64,000 nt of DNA from Apostichopus japonicus (Eukaryota > Echinodermata > Holothuroidea > Aspidochirotida > Stichopodidae), in assembly GCF_037975245.1 (NCBI RefSeq), contig NC_092576.1, positions 1,004,501 to 1,068,500 on the forward strand, written 5' to 3'. A program made the translations under genes and the position numbers. The notes under the pieces were generated by a model, which saw only the letters and a list, made by a program, of their open reading frames with translations, did not search any database and was not told the origin of the DNA. This document shows, piece by piece, positions 48,899 through 60,915 of this stretch; position 1 is the stretch's first letter; the number at the start of each line of letters is the position of its first letter.

Positions 48899-51800
48899 GT
48901 TCAAATGTTGCCAGGTGTTGAAAAGTATTGCGCAAGCCTGTAGAGCGATTGTGATTGGTTACTCGTGACATCATACGCTGTATTTTCGCCTTATAAACTC
49001 TCTCCAAATTTGATTAAAATGGTAACGGTTATTAATAACAACTGCAAAAATGTGCACGTTAGACAACTAGGAACAATCGATAATGGTGATTTCATATTAT
49101 TTTCATAATTATAATGGCATTTGTTGGTAGTCCTCTCTCTGTTGCAACGAACTTAAACGATTTTGGATTTCGACCCACGGTCTATATGAGGAAGTAACCT
49201 GTTCATGTGCTTATAACACTACGTATATGAACTGATTTGGACGTAAGTTTCAGTTCCACGTGTGTTTCTGTTTGTCTGGATTGCACGTCCTTGGTAAGCT
49301 ATTAAATTATATCATGTCCAACTGTCACGGGATGATAACCCTTTCGCTGGAAGCGTGCATCGCTTAATTCGAGTCATTTTACGATACACGCATAGTAGGC
49401 TGTAGGCCTATAGACACACCCCGATTAGCATTCGCATAGGAATAGCCCTATCCTATACTATACCCTACACTCTAGCCAGCTGTAAAATTACGCCTACGCA
49501 AGCCTAGCAAGGTAATGAAAATACCATTCGAAGTTAGGCCTAGCTTACCACCCATTATTCTATGGCAGTAATGGAGACTTAGGCAAAAGAACAAGATCTT
49601 GCTTGGCCTAGTTTCGGAATATGTTAACATGTTAGGTCTAGGCCTAATTACTTTTTTTTTACAAATGTTGGATAGGTAATACATGGTCATTCCATATCAA
49701 ATCACCAGATTTTGGAGCATGTTGTAGTTCGAAATTTTTGAAAAATTCCCAAATATATTGTATGATTGGAACACCAGTCAGAAATCAGACTGCGACTTTT
49801 GACCGTTATTTCGCAATCATTAAACACTTCGCAAAACCGGTGAAATGCATTGTGGGAGTTTAGCCCACTATATTAGCTCACTATATTTCAGTACACTGCA
49901 GCTTGGATATCGTCTAAAAATCCGTTTTAATACATATTCGTAGAGCAGCAATCGAATTGCTTGAAGCAAAACTTTGAAGAAAAGAAGTTGAATATTCCTT
50001 AAATATCTGTTTGCGACTATGTCGGACTCACGATGTGGATGAAATTCGGAAATTTCTTTGCCTCGGCTTGAAAAATAAAAACGAAACGCCGTGAGTAAAA
50101 ACCTTTCACCTTTCGAATTGCACATTTAACGTTTTCAAGGAGATACTACCTCCATCGTCCGGTCGATGGTAAAAAACAAATTAAACAATGATTTGGGGCT
50201 AAATTCGGAGTTGTTCCAGCATTCTGGTTTGAATTAAAGTGACTTTTGTAAGGTTGCTCTTGATCACCGGCATCAACGTATCCTATCGTGGTTAAGTGCA
50301 AATGTACATGTGTATGCACATTACCATAGCGTGTAGCCTAGGGTTATAGTTTTAAGTATTCTACAGTGCAGTATATTAATATTATTGTGTTTATGAATTA
50401 TGATGTTAGACATTGTTTACGAATACAATGTCGTTTCCTTGAATTTTGGAGGACTTGAGCTGTTCAAAGTAGGGTAGTGCTAGTACTCTAGTGACTGAGC
50501 AGTAGGACCCTACAGTAAAACTACACAATACTAGACCTATGCTGGTATTATTAGTGTACTACTGACTTCTGCCACTGGTGGTTGTCAGCACTGACAATAC
50601 CTTCATGTCCAGTACATATGATAGTACTTGAAAATTAAATAAGCTTATATTAAAAAAGATACTGCCTTGGTCGGCTCTGGTTAGTACTAAGTAGTTTTAC
50701 CCTTGTGTGATTTAATCAGGTTTACCTAGATACATAGGCTCACCTGTTAATTCTGGATAAAGTCACTGTAGGCTACATTGCAGGTTGGTCGAGTATCAGT
50801 GACAAGTGAACATTGGTTCTCAATTTTGTCCAAAGGATAAGGCAAAGGATAAGTCTGCACTGAATTTTCCTTCAGTGTTCGCAATGCATTTTGGTGGTAT
50901 TCTTTTGTGTGTGAATTCTTATTGCAGTTATTTATTTATTTTTTGGTTGTGCATGTGCCTATTTCACTTTGTTTCGAAGTTCTTCACCCTGTACTGTATG
51001 TATGTCTCTGTCATTTTCAGAGAGAAAATGCATTTACAAGTTCCACTACAATGTTATGTAATATGGGCTTGTTGCAAGTAGTCTCTGCCTGTTGCATTTA
51101 AAAGCAATGTGAAGTCATTCGTCATGTGACTTTATATATTGTCTCCTATTATCCAACGTTCTGTTAACATTTATTTTTGTTTTCTTTCTTTTTCAGGACT
51201 CTTTCTGCATCTGCGGGTTGGATTCTCCTATGTGGGCACTTGGGATATAGTACATGTATCAATATTCGAGAAAATTGTAGCCTGCAATTACTTCAAGTTG
51301 CTTCCTTAATGTGTTTGTTTTTACAATATTCACAGTTTCAACAAATATGCAAAGTGTAAAATAAAAACCCAACCATATTATCTTCATTGTCTTACATCAT
51401 GTAGCAAATATTGATGGAATTGCATGTGGTTGTTTTTGTAGGTCCAGTTTGAAATAATGTTGCGGTGGACTGGAAAATCAATTGTGCATCTTTTGTCCCT
51501 TGCAGAAAGTACACGAACCTAAGCATGCAATAAGGCCCAGGTTGATGTTTGTGTTCATGCATATGTGACATCTACCTTCGATAATTCACTATGTAGCCAC
51601 AATCTAATGGGTATAAGTGACCTGTTGATCTTGCTACTTGGTCACAGGGTCAAACATGACAAATTTCAAATAATGACAAGTACCATTGTACTGGATCTTG
51701 GTGTGATCACTGTGATGTTGTTTGGTGATAATATGTACATGTTATAGGGAGTAAATAACCCTATTGTGTTGGTACTCATCACGAATACTAATGAGGCCAC

Positions 51801-52489
51801 AATTTCAAAGTTAATTCTTCAAAAATATAGTTAGTGCCAGCAATTGGTCTAACTGCATTGAGACATTGTGGTTGTTGGCTGATGACAGGTAAATGATAAT
51901 ATTTGGTATATTGATTATGTATATTAATGAGGGGATGTGTCCTAATACTAATTTGCAAAACTAAGATTGGGTGGCCCATTAACCCTATACAGTAATATGG
52001 CATATGTTCACCAAGGTATAATAAATATTTTAATTAAAGCTTGTTTCAACAGACTACTAATTAAGTCATTTCCAGTCAATTTTTTCCAAGTCAGATCAAT
52101 TTGCTGGTCCTTGAAGAAATGCAAGTCGAGAAATTGTGAAAGTTTTGCTATCGCACAGGTTGTTACACTGTTACTTCACCCTGAATTTCCTCGTTACATA
52201 TTTGCTGACACCTCATAAACATCTTAATGTGCTTGCTAAGAACAGAAGTACAATGCTAAAGTCAGTTTTGTCAATCTCACTCACATTAACCTACCAAACA
52301 ATTATTTTTTCATGAGTGTTTGTTCATTGAGCATGAAACATATAGCCTTTGCTTTGGCCATACCAAAACAGTTCATGGAAGACATAGTCATCCAATTCTT
52401 TCATTTCACCTTTTAACTTACATTTATGGAAAAGCGTCTTTACACTGAATCTTTCGTGTTGCTTTGAAGTGTTTCGAATGATATTTAAG

Positions 52490-52732
52490 GTAGTCAGTAT
52501 AGGCCCCAAATTATAGCACGCTATAATTGCTAGAAGTTTTCAAAAATTACTTTCCTTGAGGTCTTTACTCTCCAAATGGTTCTCAGACATTTTGAGGAAC
52601 ACAAAAGGTGACTGAATGTCCCAGTGAGGAAAATTCCCTCGAAGGTTGTTATACAAACAGTTTAAGAATTTTGACCAAAGGTGAACATACTTTAATATCT
52701 AGCATATTTGTGGCAAATACAGCATACCTCTA
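52490..52732 (-). repeat. Dispersed repeat, inverted relative of 22745-22985
   Basis: It reads AGGTAGTCAGTATAGGCCCC, then TATAGCACGCTATAATTGCT and on to GCATATTTGTGGCAAATACA. It matches the other copy in reverse with about 20% differences by eye. Confidence 0.75.
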
Positions 52733-53519
52733 ATGGTAACATGTATGTTTATGTGTTTCATATAAATTTAAAATAGAGGTTTCCTAATGAGCAACTATCA
52801 AAAGTATAGTGTGTTCATATATTAGATGAACAGCTTAGTACAAACTACTGAGTATTGTTTACCTTTTCTCTAATTTATGACAAAAGTAACTCTTTTTTTG
52901 TTTCTTTGTACATTTATTTTAAGGCAATCAGTCTTTAAGGTAAAAGACATTTTCCTCCAATAAAAGAGAAATTCCTTTACAATTGGTTTTCTATTTGATT
53001 CTTTGTTTGTCAAAGGTGTCAGATCTTGTACCTCATACCACATGTCCATAAGACTACTAATATTTACAGTTCCTTAAAGACAAACATGCTATTCTGCTCC
53101 TCTGTACCTTTAAATGCAGTCCCTTGCAAGAGAGTTGTTACAGATATGCAGTTGCACATACTTATCCATCCCTATGCAAGTTATGCTACAAGCGGATACC
53201 TCCTGTGGGTGTTGTGGGGGGGGGGTGTTCCAATCACTATACTTTGACTTCACCTCTCATGGGATGCTAAGGAATATGCAGTGCAATGTTACTATGATTA
53301 GGCTAAGCACATGAATTCGCTATAGTAACCACACGCCACTCTTTGAATCGCATTCTCAAGTTTTCATAAGGAGTGTGATGTAGTATGCTAAGCACATCAC
53401 TTGTCTGAGATCCCCCACCACATCCCCAGCACACACCATCGTTGAAACGTGCAATTGAAAACGAACCAGGTGTTTGATTATCGGCTGCTACGTAGTGCTT
53501 ACGAGTATCCCTACGAACC

Positions 53520-53950
53520 GTGGAAACGTGTTGAATGTAGAGCTGGATATGATGCTAACTTCGTTACAAATTCAGTGATAGTTGTCTAACATCACTCGCG
53601 CCGTGTGGACTGAATTTTGACGGGTTGTTTTCTAGCAAACTGAAATTTGACGAATGTTTTCATTTGTGGTATGGATTTATCCAAGCAAAAACCTATCTAA
53701 ACCTTTTACATCTGCTCAAATCGATGAAGTATGTACACTGGCTTCTGCGTTGTTTCATTCCAGCGCATACGCTGTGTTAAATTTAGAGCTGTATATATGA
53801 TGCTAACTTGTTAAAATTTCAAAGATGGCGGTCCGACATCACCCGCGATCATCGGAGACATGTGAAATGAATTGTGTTCGGCCGTTTTCAAGCAGACTAT
53901 GATAATTAACGGATGTTTCTATGTGTGGAATGAAATTATCTAACTGTTTG
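53520..53950. repeat. Diverged tandem duplication, about 245-bp period
   Basis: Two copies share TAGAGCTG(G/T)ATAT(GAT), ATGATGCTAACTT, ACATCAC(T/C)CGCG and GTGTGG-A-TG-A-TTTAT stretches in order. Non-coding. Confidence 0.6.
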
Positions 53951-56157
53951 TGAACATTTGGCGTTTGTTCCGGTATTTTAAGTCTTTTTTGAGTCGATTC
54001 ATGATCGGTCGCTGCGACTTTTGACCTAAAAAGTGTGACGTCACCAGAGCTTAATAAATTCCGGCGAACCCTGGGTCTGCTTCTCAACTGCACTATGAAA
54101 TAAGCATATTCAGAAAATTTCAGTTGCACTACTTCACAATTGGCCGACTTATCACACTTTGAAATTCCGCAATTTGTCGCCACCGTGGCATTTGGCATTT
54201 TTGTGGCTTTTGAGGTCTCATTTCTCAGCAATTAAACATCCTACTACCTTTCTATTACAGATGCATATAGAGTCTATCCCATAGAACAGGAATTTAATAA
54301 AAAAAATTAGGCTACAAACATATTTTCTTGTGGAGTTACGTCAACTTCAAAGTGTCAAAATAAGTTCGATTTTTGTACTTTTCACTCAAAAATTAGTGAT
54401 GAATTGCTCCTTAACCATTCCTTTAGGGTACTTTATTCTTTTAGAGGTTATTATTTCTAGTACAAAAAATACAAAATAATGATGACAATTCTTTCCTATA
54501 ATATATTTGCAAGTTGTGCAACTCTAAAGTTGCTATTTCATGCTGCGATTCATCTTGAGGAAGAGGTTTTGATGCCAAGTTTTTTACCAAAGTAACCATG
54601 TTAGAGCTGTCAGAGTTTCATACTTTAATTATAAGTATAAAGTTCTAACACCTTAACAAATTTCAGGGTTCTAGCTTTTCTCAATATTAATTTATGAAGT
54701 TGTTAAGTTGCTCCGATGTACAAAAGAGGTCGTCTTTGACAGCCAATAACTCTAAACGCGTCATGTTGAAAAAATCTGATATTTTTTTCTGGGAGAGATG
54801 TAGTACCACCCTGTTTGTACAAAAAATTTCAGGAGGGTGTTTTGCCTAATTTTGAAAAAAAAATCCACAAAATTTGCGATTTTTACAAAAACAACGTTTT
54901 GCCTGTTTTGATGTTCCACATGTTTTGAGCCTGGGTATTGTATTTCAAGGACCTTCAATTTAATACTGTGCAGTTTTTAATTTCATATAAACAAAAACTA
55001 TTTGCAATGTACCTGTCTGTTTCTGGTTTAATTCATTTAATTAAAAGACTTTACTATAAAATGAATATCAAACAGTACATACATGTACAGTGTGTACAGT
55101 ACATACATACATGTACTGGGTGTACATGCACAGTGTGTATTTAGTGTTATGTGTAAACATTGTCTTCTGGCACTCATTGTCCTTATCCAAATGCATCCCC
55201 ACCAAACATGATTGTAGCACAGCCTTTTACACTATATTATCGTGCAGATTTCAATGTCATATAATTTTTGGAGAGGGTGCAGCATCAGAGAGAAAAGTAG
55301 TGGCTCGAAGTTTGAAATACGTACCAACTCATCATTCCCTTACCAATGTTGGGACGCGGCCAAACGGGAGAGGGACGTACTGAGTAAGCCCGTCGGTAAA
55401 GATCGGTGACAACAATAAAGGCGACACTCTGATGTTAACGTTAACGTCTTCTTTATTTAATAAGGGAGGAAAAACAGCTTCAACCCAACAAGATCATTTA
55501 AGTATCGGATCCAGAGTAACGGATGACATCAGCCTAGCATTGAATGTTGGAGTACACAGAACCAAACATCTTATCTTACAAATCTTATTTCATATCGAAA
55601 CGCAAAACCTTCTCTTTGACTTCTGTTACGATATTTTCACTTTACTTTGTTTGTTTATTTGGAAACCCACGCTCGGAATGGCTGGGATGCACCACGCTAG
55701 CGTGCCTACCATTCAGCGGAGTGATTCAGTTCGCATCACTACCTACAAGCTGACGGAGTAATGTACATGTATACCATGCCGTTACTACATTAACTGCAGT
55801 ACGATACTATTATGTAGGGTGAAGAGGGTGTCCAGCAATTGGTCAATAGTGATACCCCCTTGAGGATATAGAAGTAGTACCAAGCTCTGAATATTCAAAA
55901 CTTCACCTCACTACACTAACATTGTCTATGTCACGGGTACTCCCGACATTTGTCATACAGTTATTACAAAAGAGAAAACCACGACACTGACACAGTGGTA
56001 GTCTAGACCTGGTCTAAGCTATACTGTAAAAAATAAAGTTTTAATTTAACGGTAAAATACCGGCTGCGAGGATTCCGGTGGGGCGACGTACTTTAACAGT
56101 TGCCAGTAGAAAACGTTAGGACGTTATTTTAAGAGTTAGGTTACAGCTTTCATCATA

Positions 56158-56395
56158 TGATTTTTTTCGTGCACATTAAAGAAATATCACTATAGTCTTC
56201 CATTGCGCACAAGCCAATGTTTTGTCAGGGTTCATTATAACTACAGTAAGTATGGTGCAGTCCCGTAGAGCTATATTTAAGTGCATGTTTTCATTGAGGA
56301 CTGTAGGGACGCAAGTTTTTCTGAGCAGATACAAATATTTTTAAGACATTGCGTCCCGCGGGCACAAAATTTAAAATCCTGGTAACCTAAGTTAC
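56158..56395 (+). repeat. Diverged duplicate of the SLC46 5'UTR exon region
   Basis: CAATGTTTTGTCAGGGTTCA, AGTGCATGTTTTCATTGAGG and GACATTGCGTCC correspond in order to 14650-14795 around the SLC46 5'UTR exon. The acceptor TTACAG and donor GTAAGTAT are altered (the donor region reads CTACAGTAAGTATGG). No transporter coding sequence follows. Confidence 0.75.
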
Positions 56396-58789
56396 CTTTG
56401 GTTGTGTACAAGAACCCGATTGGTTCTGGTGAAAGTCAAATGAATGTATTAGTGCAAGAGCATTACTGATCACTTGAAGATAGTAATGGCCAATACTTCA
56501 AAAATCTTGTAGGCAAATGAAATAAAATATAGCAACATTTACTGTAACAACTAAAGGAAACAGGCTCCGTGAAAGAGACTTGTGTTGCTAAGGACAGCGA
56601 ATCGTATCGTCTGATGCTATATGTGAATATGTATATTGATAACAGTCATATATGAAGAGTACGTGCGTTCCATCTGCTGTTCGACAAAAAACATCACTTT
56701 TTGTAAATGAATATTGCGGTAAAATATGAAAAATGTATACCACTAAGCTGAGTTTCACCGGGGCGGTCACAGCTATGCCGTCATAACATAACTCAGTGGA
56801 ATAATTCTAGAAGAACCAGAGTTCATTGCAAAAGTATAGAGCACGTCAAGTTGACACTCAGTAGTTTGTATGGTTTCTGCCTGCTCCGTATTTACATCAG
56901 TGGTCTAGCTTTCGGCTTCAAATGTCTATGTTCAGCTGTTGCAAAGACACTACCTGTGACTAATTTTAGCATGCTGTATTCTGCTAGAGAGTGAACGCTG
57001 TCAATTTGAAGGTATTAATTAGCATCACCTTCATAAAATTGTTAACCAACCCCCCCCCCCCCAGTAATCATTTCTGATCGTTCACTTTTCCTGAATGTTC
57101 CCAGCCTTCCACTTATTTCAGACTTCGTCAAAATTCTTGGAAGATAACCAGTAAAATCCTTTTCGGAATTTGCATCAGTTACACGTATTTGACTCTCTAG
57201 CACATTTTGGGGCGGACCTGTTACGGTGCACCGGTAACAAAGGACAATTGTTGCATAGTTCTGAATCACTGACTTTTATATGTGCAGAACCACGCAGAGG
57301 TGTATGCACCCCCCCCCCCTCCCCGTTTCAACCTAACATATCGGTATAATAGTTGTTATTAACATGACATAGCATTTGAAATTAAAATCGAATCAGCATC
57401 AGGTGCGTTAAATTATGTAGAAATTACTTGTTCTCAATTATAAAGCACCGTTTCTGTACGAATCACATGATTTTCTTTTACAACACTGTGATCATGTGAG
57501 CCTATGCCTAACTAGACAACCATTGTTAAGTCGTAACACCCACTACGTGACCAAGTAGGCCTATTATTTTTGTTTTCGACAGAATTTTACATATAGGTCC
57601 AAACCGGATCATGTGTGCAATAGTATGGTACCATATGTTACCATTCTTGTATTCATTTATTTATCTATTTATTTTATTCATTCATATTATTCGTATTATA
57701 TTGAAACTGACTTTTTATCTCCTAATTGTATTTCGATATTATCTCACACTATTGACAATTTTCTAGAACTTACACTTGGTTTTCTTAAAAAAGTTCACTG
57801 ATGTATTTATTTTTCGGTCTTTCATATAAACGGGGATAAGAAATTAACTCAGTATATCTCAAGTTTTAAACTTAAATAAGAAGACAGTTTGAAGTTATGT
57901 TACTGTTCTTAACTTAATTATTTTGTGCATGCCACAGCTAGAATGGTCATGTATGTTATGTTCCGTTGGTTCTTCAAATAGTGAAATATGTTAGAAACGA
58001 AAATATAGGGAAAACTGTACAGTAAAAAGATAATATAGACCATGCAGACCATACAGATTCTTTTAAATTATTCTGTTCCGACCATCTTTCTCATGGCCAT
58101 ACGTTTCAATTATCCTCCTGATTTGCTTGGCATTACTTGATATAATATCTTTCTTCCTTTCAGACTGAATCTCCATTCAAATTCGAAGGCAAACTACCAA
58201 ATTTGAAACAAGGTTCTTAATTATTTCAATTTTACATGTTTGGCTTCCTGTTCGTCCATTGTAGTAGCCTATATACAGCAGCTTGAACAGGTGAGGCGGT
58301 CAGTGTTGTTTTCAAGTACAAATGTAATGTATACTCTTGGCCCACAGATAAAGCAACCGATACATTCTTATTCATTAGCCCAAATGCAGCTGAACTTGGT
58401 TCGGAAGAAAAAAGGTTCCCCATACCAAACAGGCTAAATAAATCTGGTATTGACTTATGTAGGCAAGGGCAAGGCCACCTAAAGGATAACATTGTATCAC
58501 ATTTTAATATATGATCTTTCTCGTCGAAGGGTTTGATTGCGGTCACAATACCCATGCCTCAGGCGCGGTTGCAGGGATATCATTCCTTTTATTTTGTAGC
58601 CTTTAGAACACTTGATACAAATACAAACAAAATGATTTTTCCTGTTGGATTCCCCCCCCCCCACCCCGCAAGGATGATCATAGCTAGGTCTATTGTCAAA
58701 ATCAGAAGAATCGACAGCCTCATTACGCCTACGGCATCTTGCTTTGCCGGCCGTATTTTGATAACACCGTGAAATATCCGCATTATTCA

Positions 58790-59000
58790 TCTTGCAAAAA
58801 TTATGCAATTTTCTTCTGCTGTCAATTCCGTTAACAAGTTTGGAAAGTCTCTTTCTGAAGGAGCCATGGCCTTGGCCATTAATACGACCCTCTTCTTTCT
58901 GCGCCGTGGCCTTCGTCTTTTCATCAGAAGAAGCACGAATTGCGATGATGCTACAGCCTCCATGTCACACATATTTATTGCATACGACTGTCGTGTCGTG
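58790..59000 (-). pseudogene. Possible Harbinger (HARBI1-like) transposase N-terminal remnant
   Basis: The - strand reads LLMKRRRPRRRKKRVVLMAK and then SERDFPNLLTELTAEENCII. A run of arginines followed by a short linker and F-x-N-L-x-x-E-L-x-x-(D/E)-E resembles the start of HARBI1/ALP1-like transposases. It ends at stops, and no DDE catalytic part is found. It is present only in copy B. Could be chance. Confidence 0.3.
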
Positions 59001-59410
59001 TAAATGACAAGTTATTCAAATGGAACAACTTTCTAACTGTGCGTGATAAATCGTGCGCGACTCAGGAAAACTCATTTACTCGCTGCGATTCCGGGCGTCT
59101 TGTAATATGCTCTACTTTGCGCTTCAAGTTGCTCACGATTCAGTTTCTGCGAAAGGTCCATTCACACGCCACGATTTCGTCGCGCACGTCTGTCGTGCAC
59201 GACAAATCGTGAGAAAAGGACCACCACATATGATGATGTTACTGATGATCTAATTTTGTACGATCATGTACTAAAAACTTACGATCATGTACTATAAATG
59301 CACGATCATGTACTAAAAATGTACGTTCATGTACCAAACAAATACGATCATGTACTAAAAGTATACGATCATGTTCTAAACATATCCGATCATGCATGTA
59401 CTACAAACGT

Positions 59411-59933
59411 CTACAAAAGATTTGGGTCTCCAAAGGCATCTGTAGAAAACAAAAATAAGGCTATACAAAACACTGGTACTATCGGTCCTACTATATGGAT
59501 GCGAGACCTGGAAAAATGACCTGGAAATGAACAAGGGGGATGAAAAGAAAAGCGATATTTTTCATAACAAATGCCTCAGGAGAGTGCTAGGGATAAGATG
59601 GCAAGAACGGGTCAGGACAAAGGAACTGCTAAAGAGAGCATAAATGGGACCACTAAGCATCGAAATTAAGAAAAGAAGATGGAAATTCATTGGGCATATA
59701 TTGCGCCAAAACCCTAACAACGACAGCAACATCAGCATGACTTGGGCACCAGAGGGCAGGAGAAAGAGAGGGCGACCAAAAACAACATGGCGCAGGACAG
59801 TAGACAAAGAGAGAGAGGGGGCTGGTTGGCGATCCTGGAATGAGGCCAGAAACGCAGCTGCCGACCAAGATAAATGGAGACGCTCTGTGGAGGCCTTATT
59901 TGCCTCTAGGCGAGAAGAAGACAGATGATGATG
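59411..59933 (+). pseudogene. 5'-truncated LINE insertion (copy B), frame broken
   Basis: Same insertion as 42699-43199, with the same ACTACAAACGT duplication (59400-59410 and 59934-59944). Small insertions (for example GAAAAATGACCTGGAAATGA in place of the GAGAAAG stretch) and a TAA after AAGAGAGCA break the upstream frame. The downstream part (MGPLSIEIKKRRWKFIGHIL and on) is still open to 59928. Confidence 0.9.
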
Positions 59934-60676
59934 ACTACAAACGTACGATGTACATCAAAACAAATACGATCATGTACTAATAATGTTATGTTAAAAAAAA
60001 GTGGCGTCTGCATACGCGTATGTATATTCATATATGGCGTATGCATACGAGTATGAATATTCAGTGTAAACTCATTAAGAACCATTAGGGGCGGGGACTT
60101 CGGTATCAACTTTGATATTCCTCGAGGTACAGTACTTTATAATCAACGGGTACCGTATCATACTACATTATTCATTTAAGGTGAGTAATAATACTGCACA
60201 TAGAGTACTACTGCTAGCTTAGCCCTAGGCTAGGCTCAAACTCAAAGACCCATATCTCTCCTGCACAAATAATTTCATGGCCCAGGTCACTTTATTCTCT
60301 ATTAAGGTCCATTGGTGCCAACTGTGCCATATTCATCAATCGCGCTCATCAGTACTATATATTTCTGGCAGAATCATTCAGAGTGAGACTGAGAGAAAAG
60401 GGCTAATAATAATTAAAACTATGTAGGCTTAAGGCGGTAGTTTAGTCTTTAAATCGCTCAAATAAAAGTATAGTTCATCAAATGCCAAAAATGTCCTACT
60501 TGGTATAAATGCCTCTAGTTGTAACAAAAAAATAAATAAAAAATGACGTCATGCAGATTGCTACTACTAGTAGTAGGCTCCTAACGTGTTGTTAAGTAAA
60601 CTCTGTACTGTACGTAGGCGTTAGCTTAGGCCGTTACGCGCCCTAGGCTAGTTATACTATGCTCACCAGTTACAAC

Positions 60677-60829
60677 TGAAGTAACATCCTTCTTCCTAAT
60701 TCCCAAGGATGACCTAATGCGTTTCAAAGTTGTTACGCCTATATCGAGCATATCTGCCATTTCCTCATTAGTAAAGCCCACTTTAACAACTCCTCTATTC
60801 GTTTTTCTGTAGCATCTTGGGAATCCGTT
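60677..60829 (-). pseudogene. Helix-turn-helix fragment, probably transposon-derived (copy B)
   Basis: Counterpart of 43990-44142. The frame is still open. Substitutions give N for I, V for M and G for S at three positions. The NEEMADMLDI...TTLKRIRSSLGI core is unchanged. Confidence 0.5.
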
Positions 60830-60895
60830 TCTTATAGCAAGTAGTAGTAAATTGTTTTATTTTAAATATCCCGCGTAGGCTAAGTAAGGTAGGCC

Positions 60896-60915
60896 TATAT
60901 ATATATATATATATA
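60896..60915. repeat. Short (TA)n microsatellite only in copy B
   Basis: About ten TA units expanded after TAGGCCTA. Copy A has only a few bases here. Confidence 0.9.

Larger units (their letters stand above)
45890..49186. other. 3.3-kb segment present in copy A, missing in copy B
   Basis: In B the flanks GCATGAGCTTAT-like and GGAAGTAACCTGTTCATG are directly joined at 62262-62270. The A segment carries the first three exons of the candidate small gene on the - strand plus non-coding sequence with a poly-G run at 46190. The simplest reading is deletion from B. Confidence 0.75.
50946..56157. other. Non-coding spacer between duplication copies
   Basis: No supported gene. It contains a relative of the 1-865 repeat (about 51540-51960), the inverted dispersed repeat at 52490-52732, and a diverged tandem pair at about 53520-53950. 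A 130-codon - strand frame (53839-54231) and frames at 55090-55761 show no recognisable motifs. A segment with GACAACAATAAAGGCGACAC at 55407 looks like a polyadenylation region of a retroelement, but no LTR pair was found. Confidence 0.45.

Noticed and set aside
51197-51359. Possible + strand exon after a TTCTTTCTTTTTCAG acceptor
   Set aside because: Strong acceptor but no partner exon or recognisable protein. Three frames are partly open.
53839-54231. 130-codon - strand frame
   Set aside because: No motif, overlaps a diverged tandem repeat, no start or splice support.
55090-55761. Possible LTR retroelement piece with AATAAAGGCGACAC
   Set aside because: No second LTR, primer site or pol domain found.
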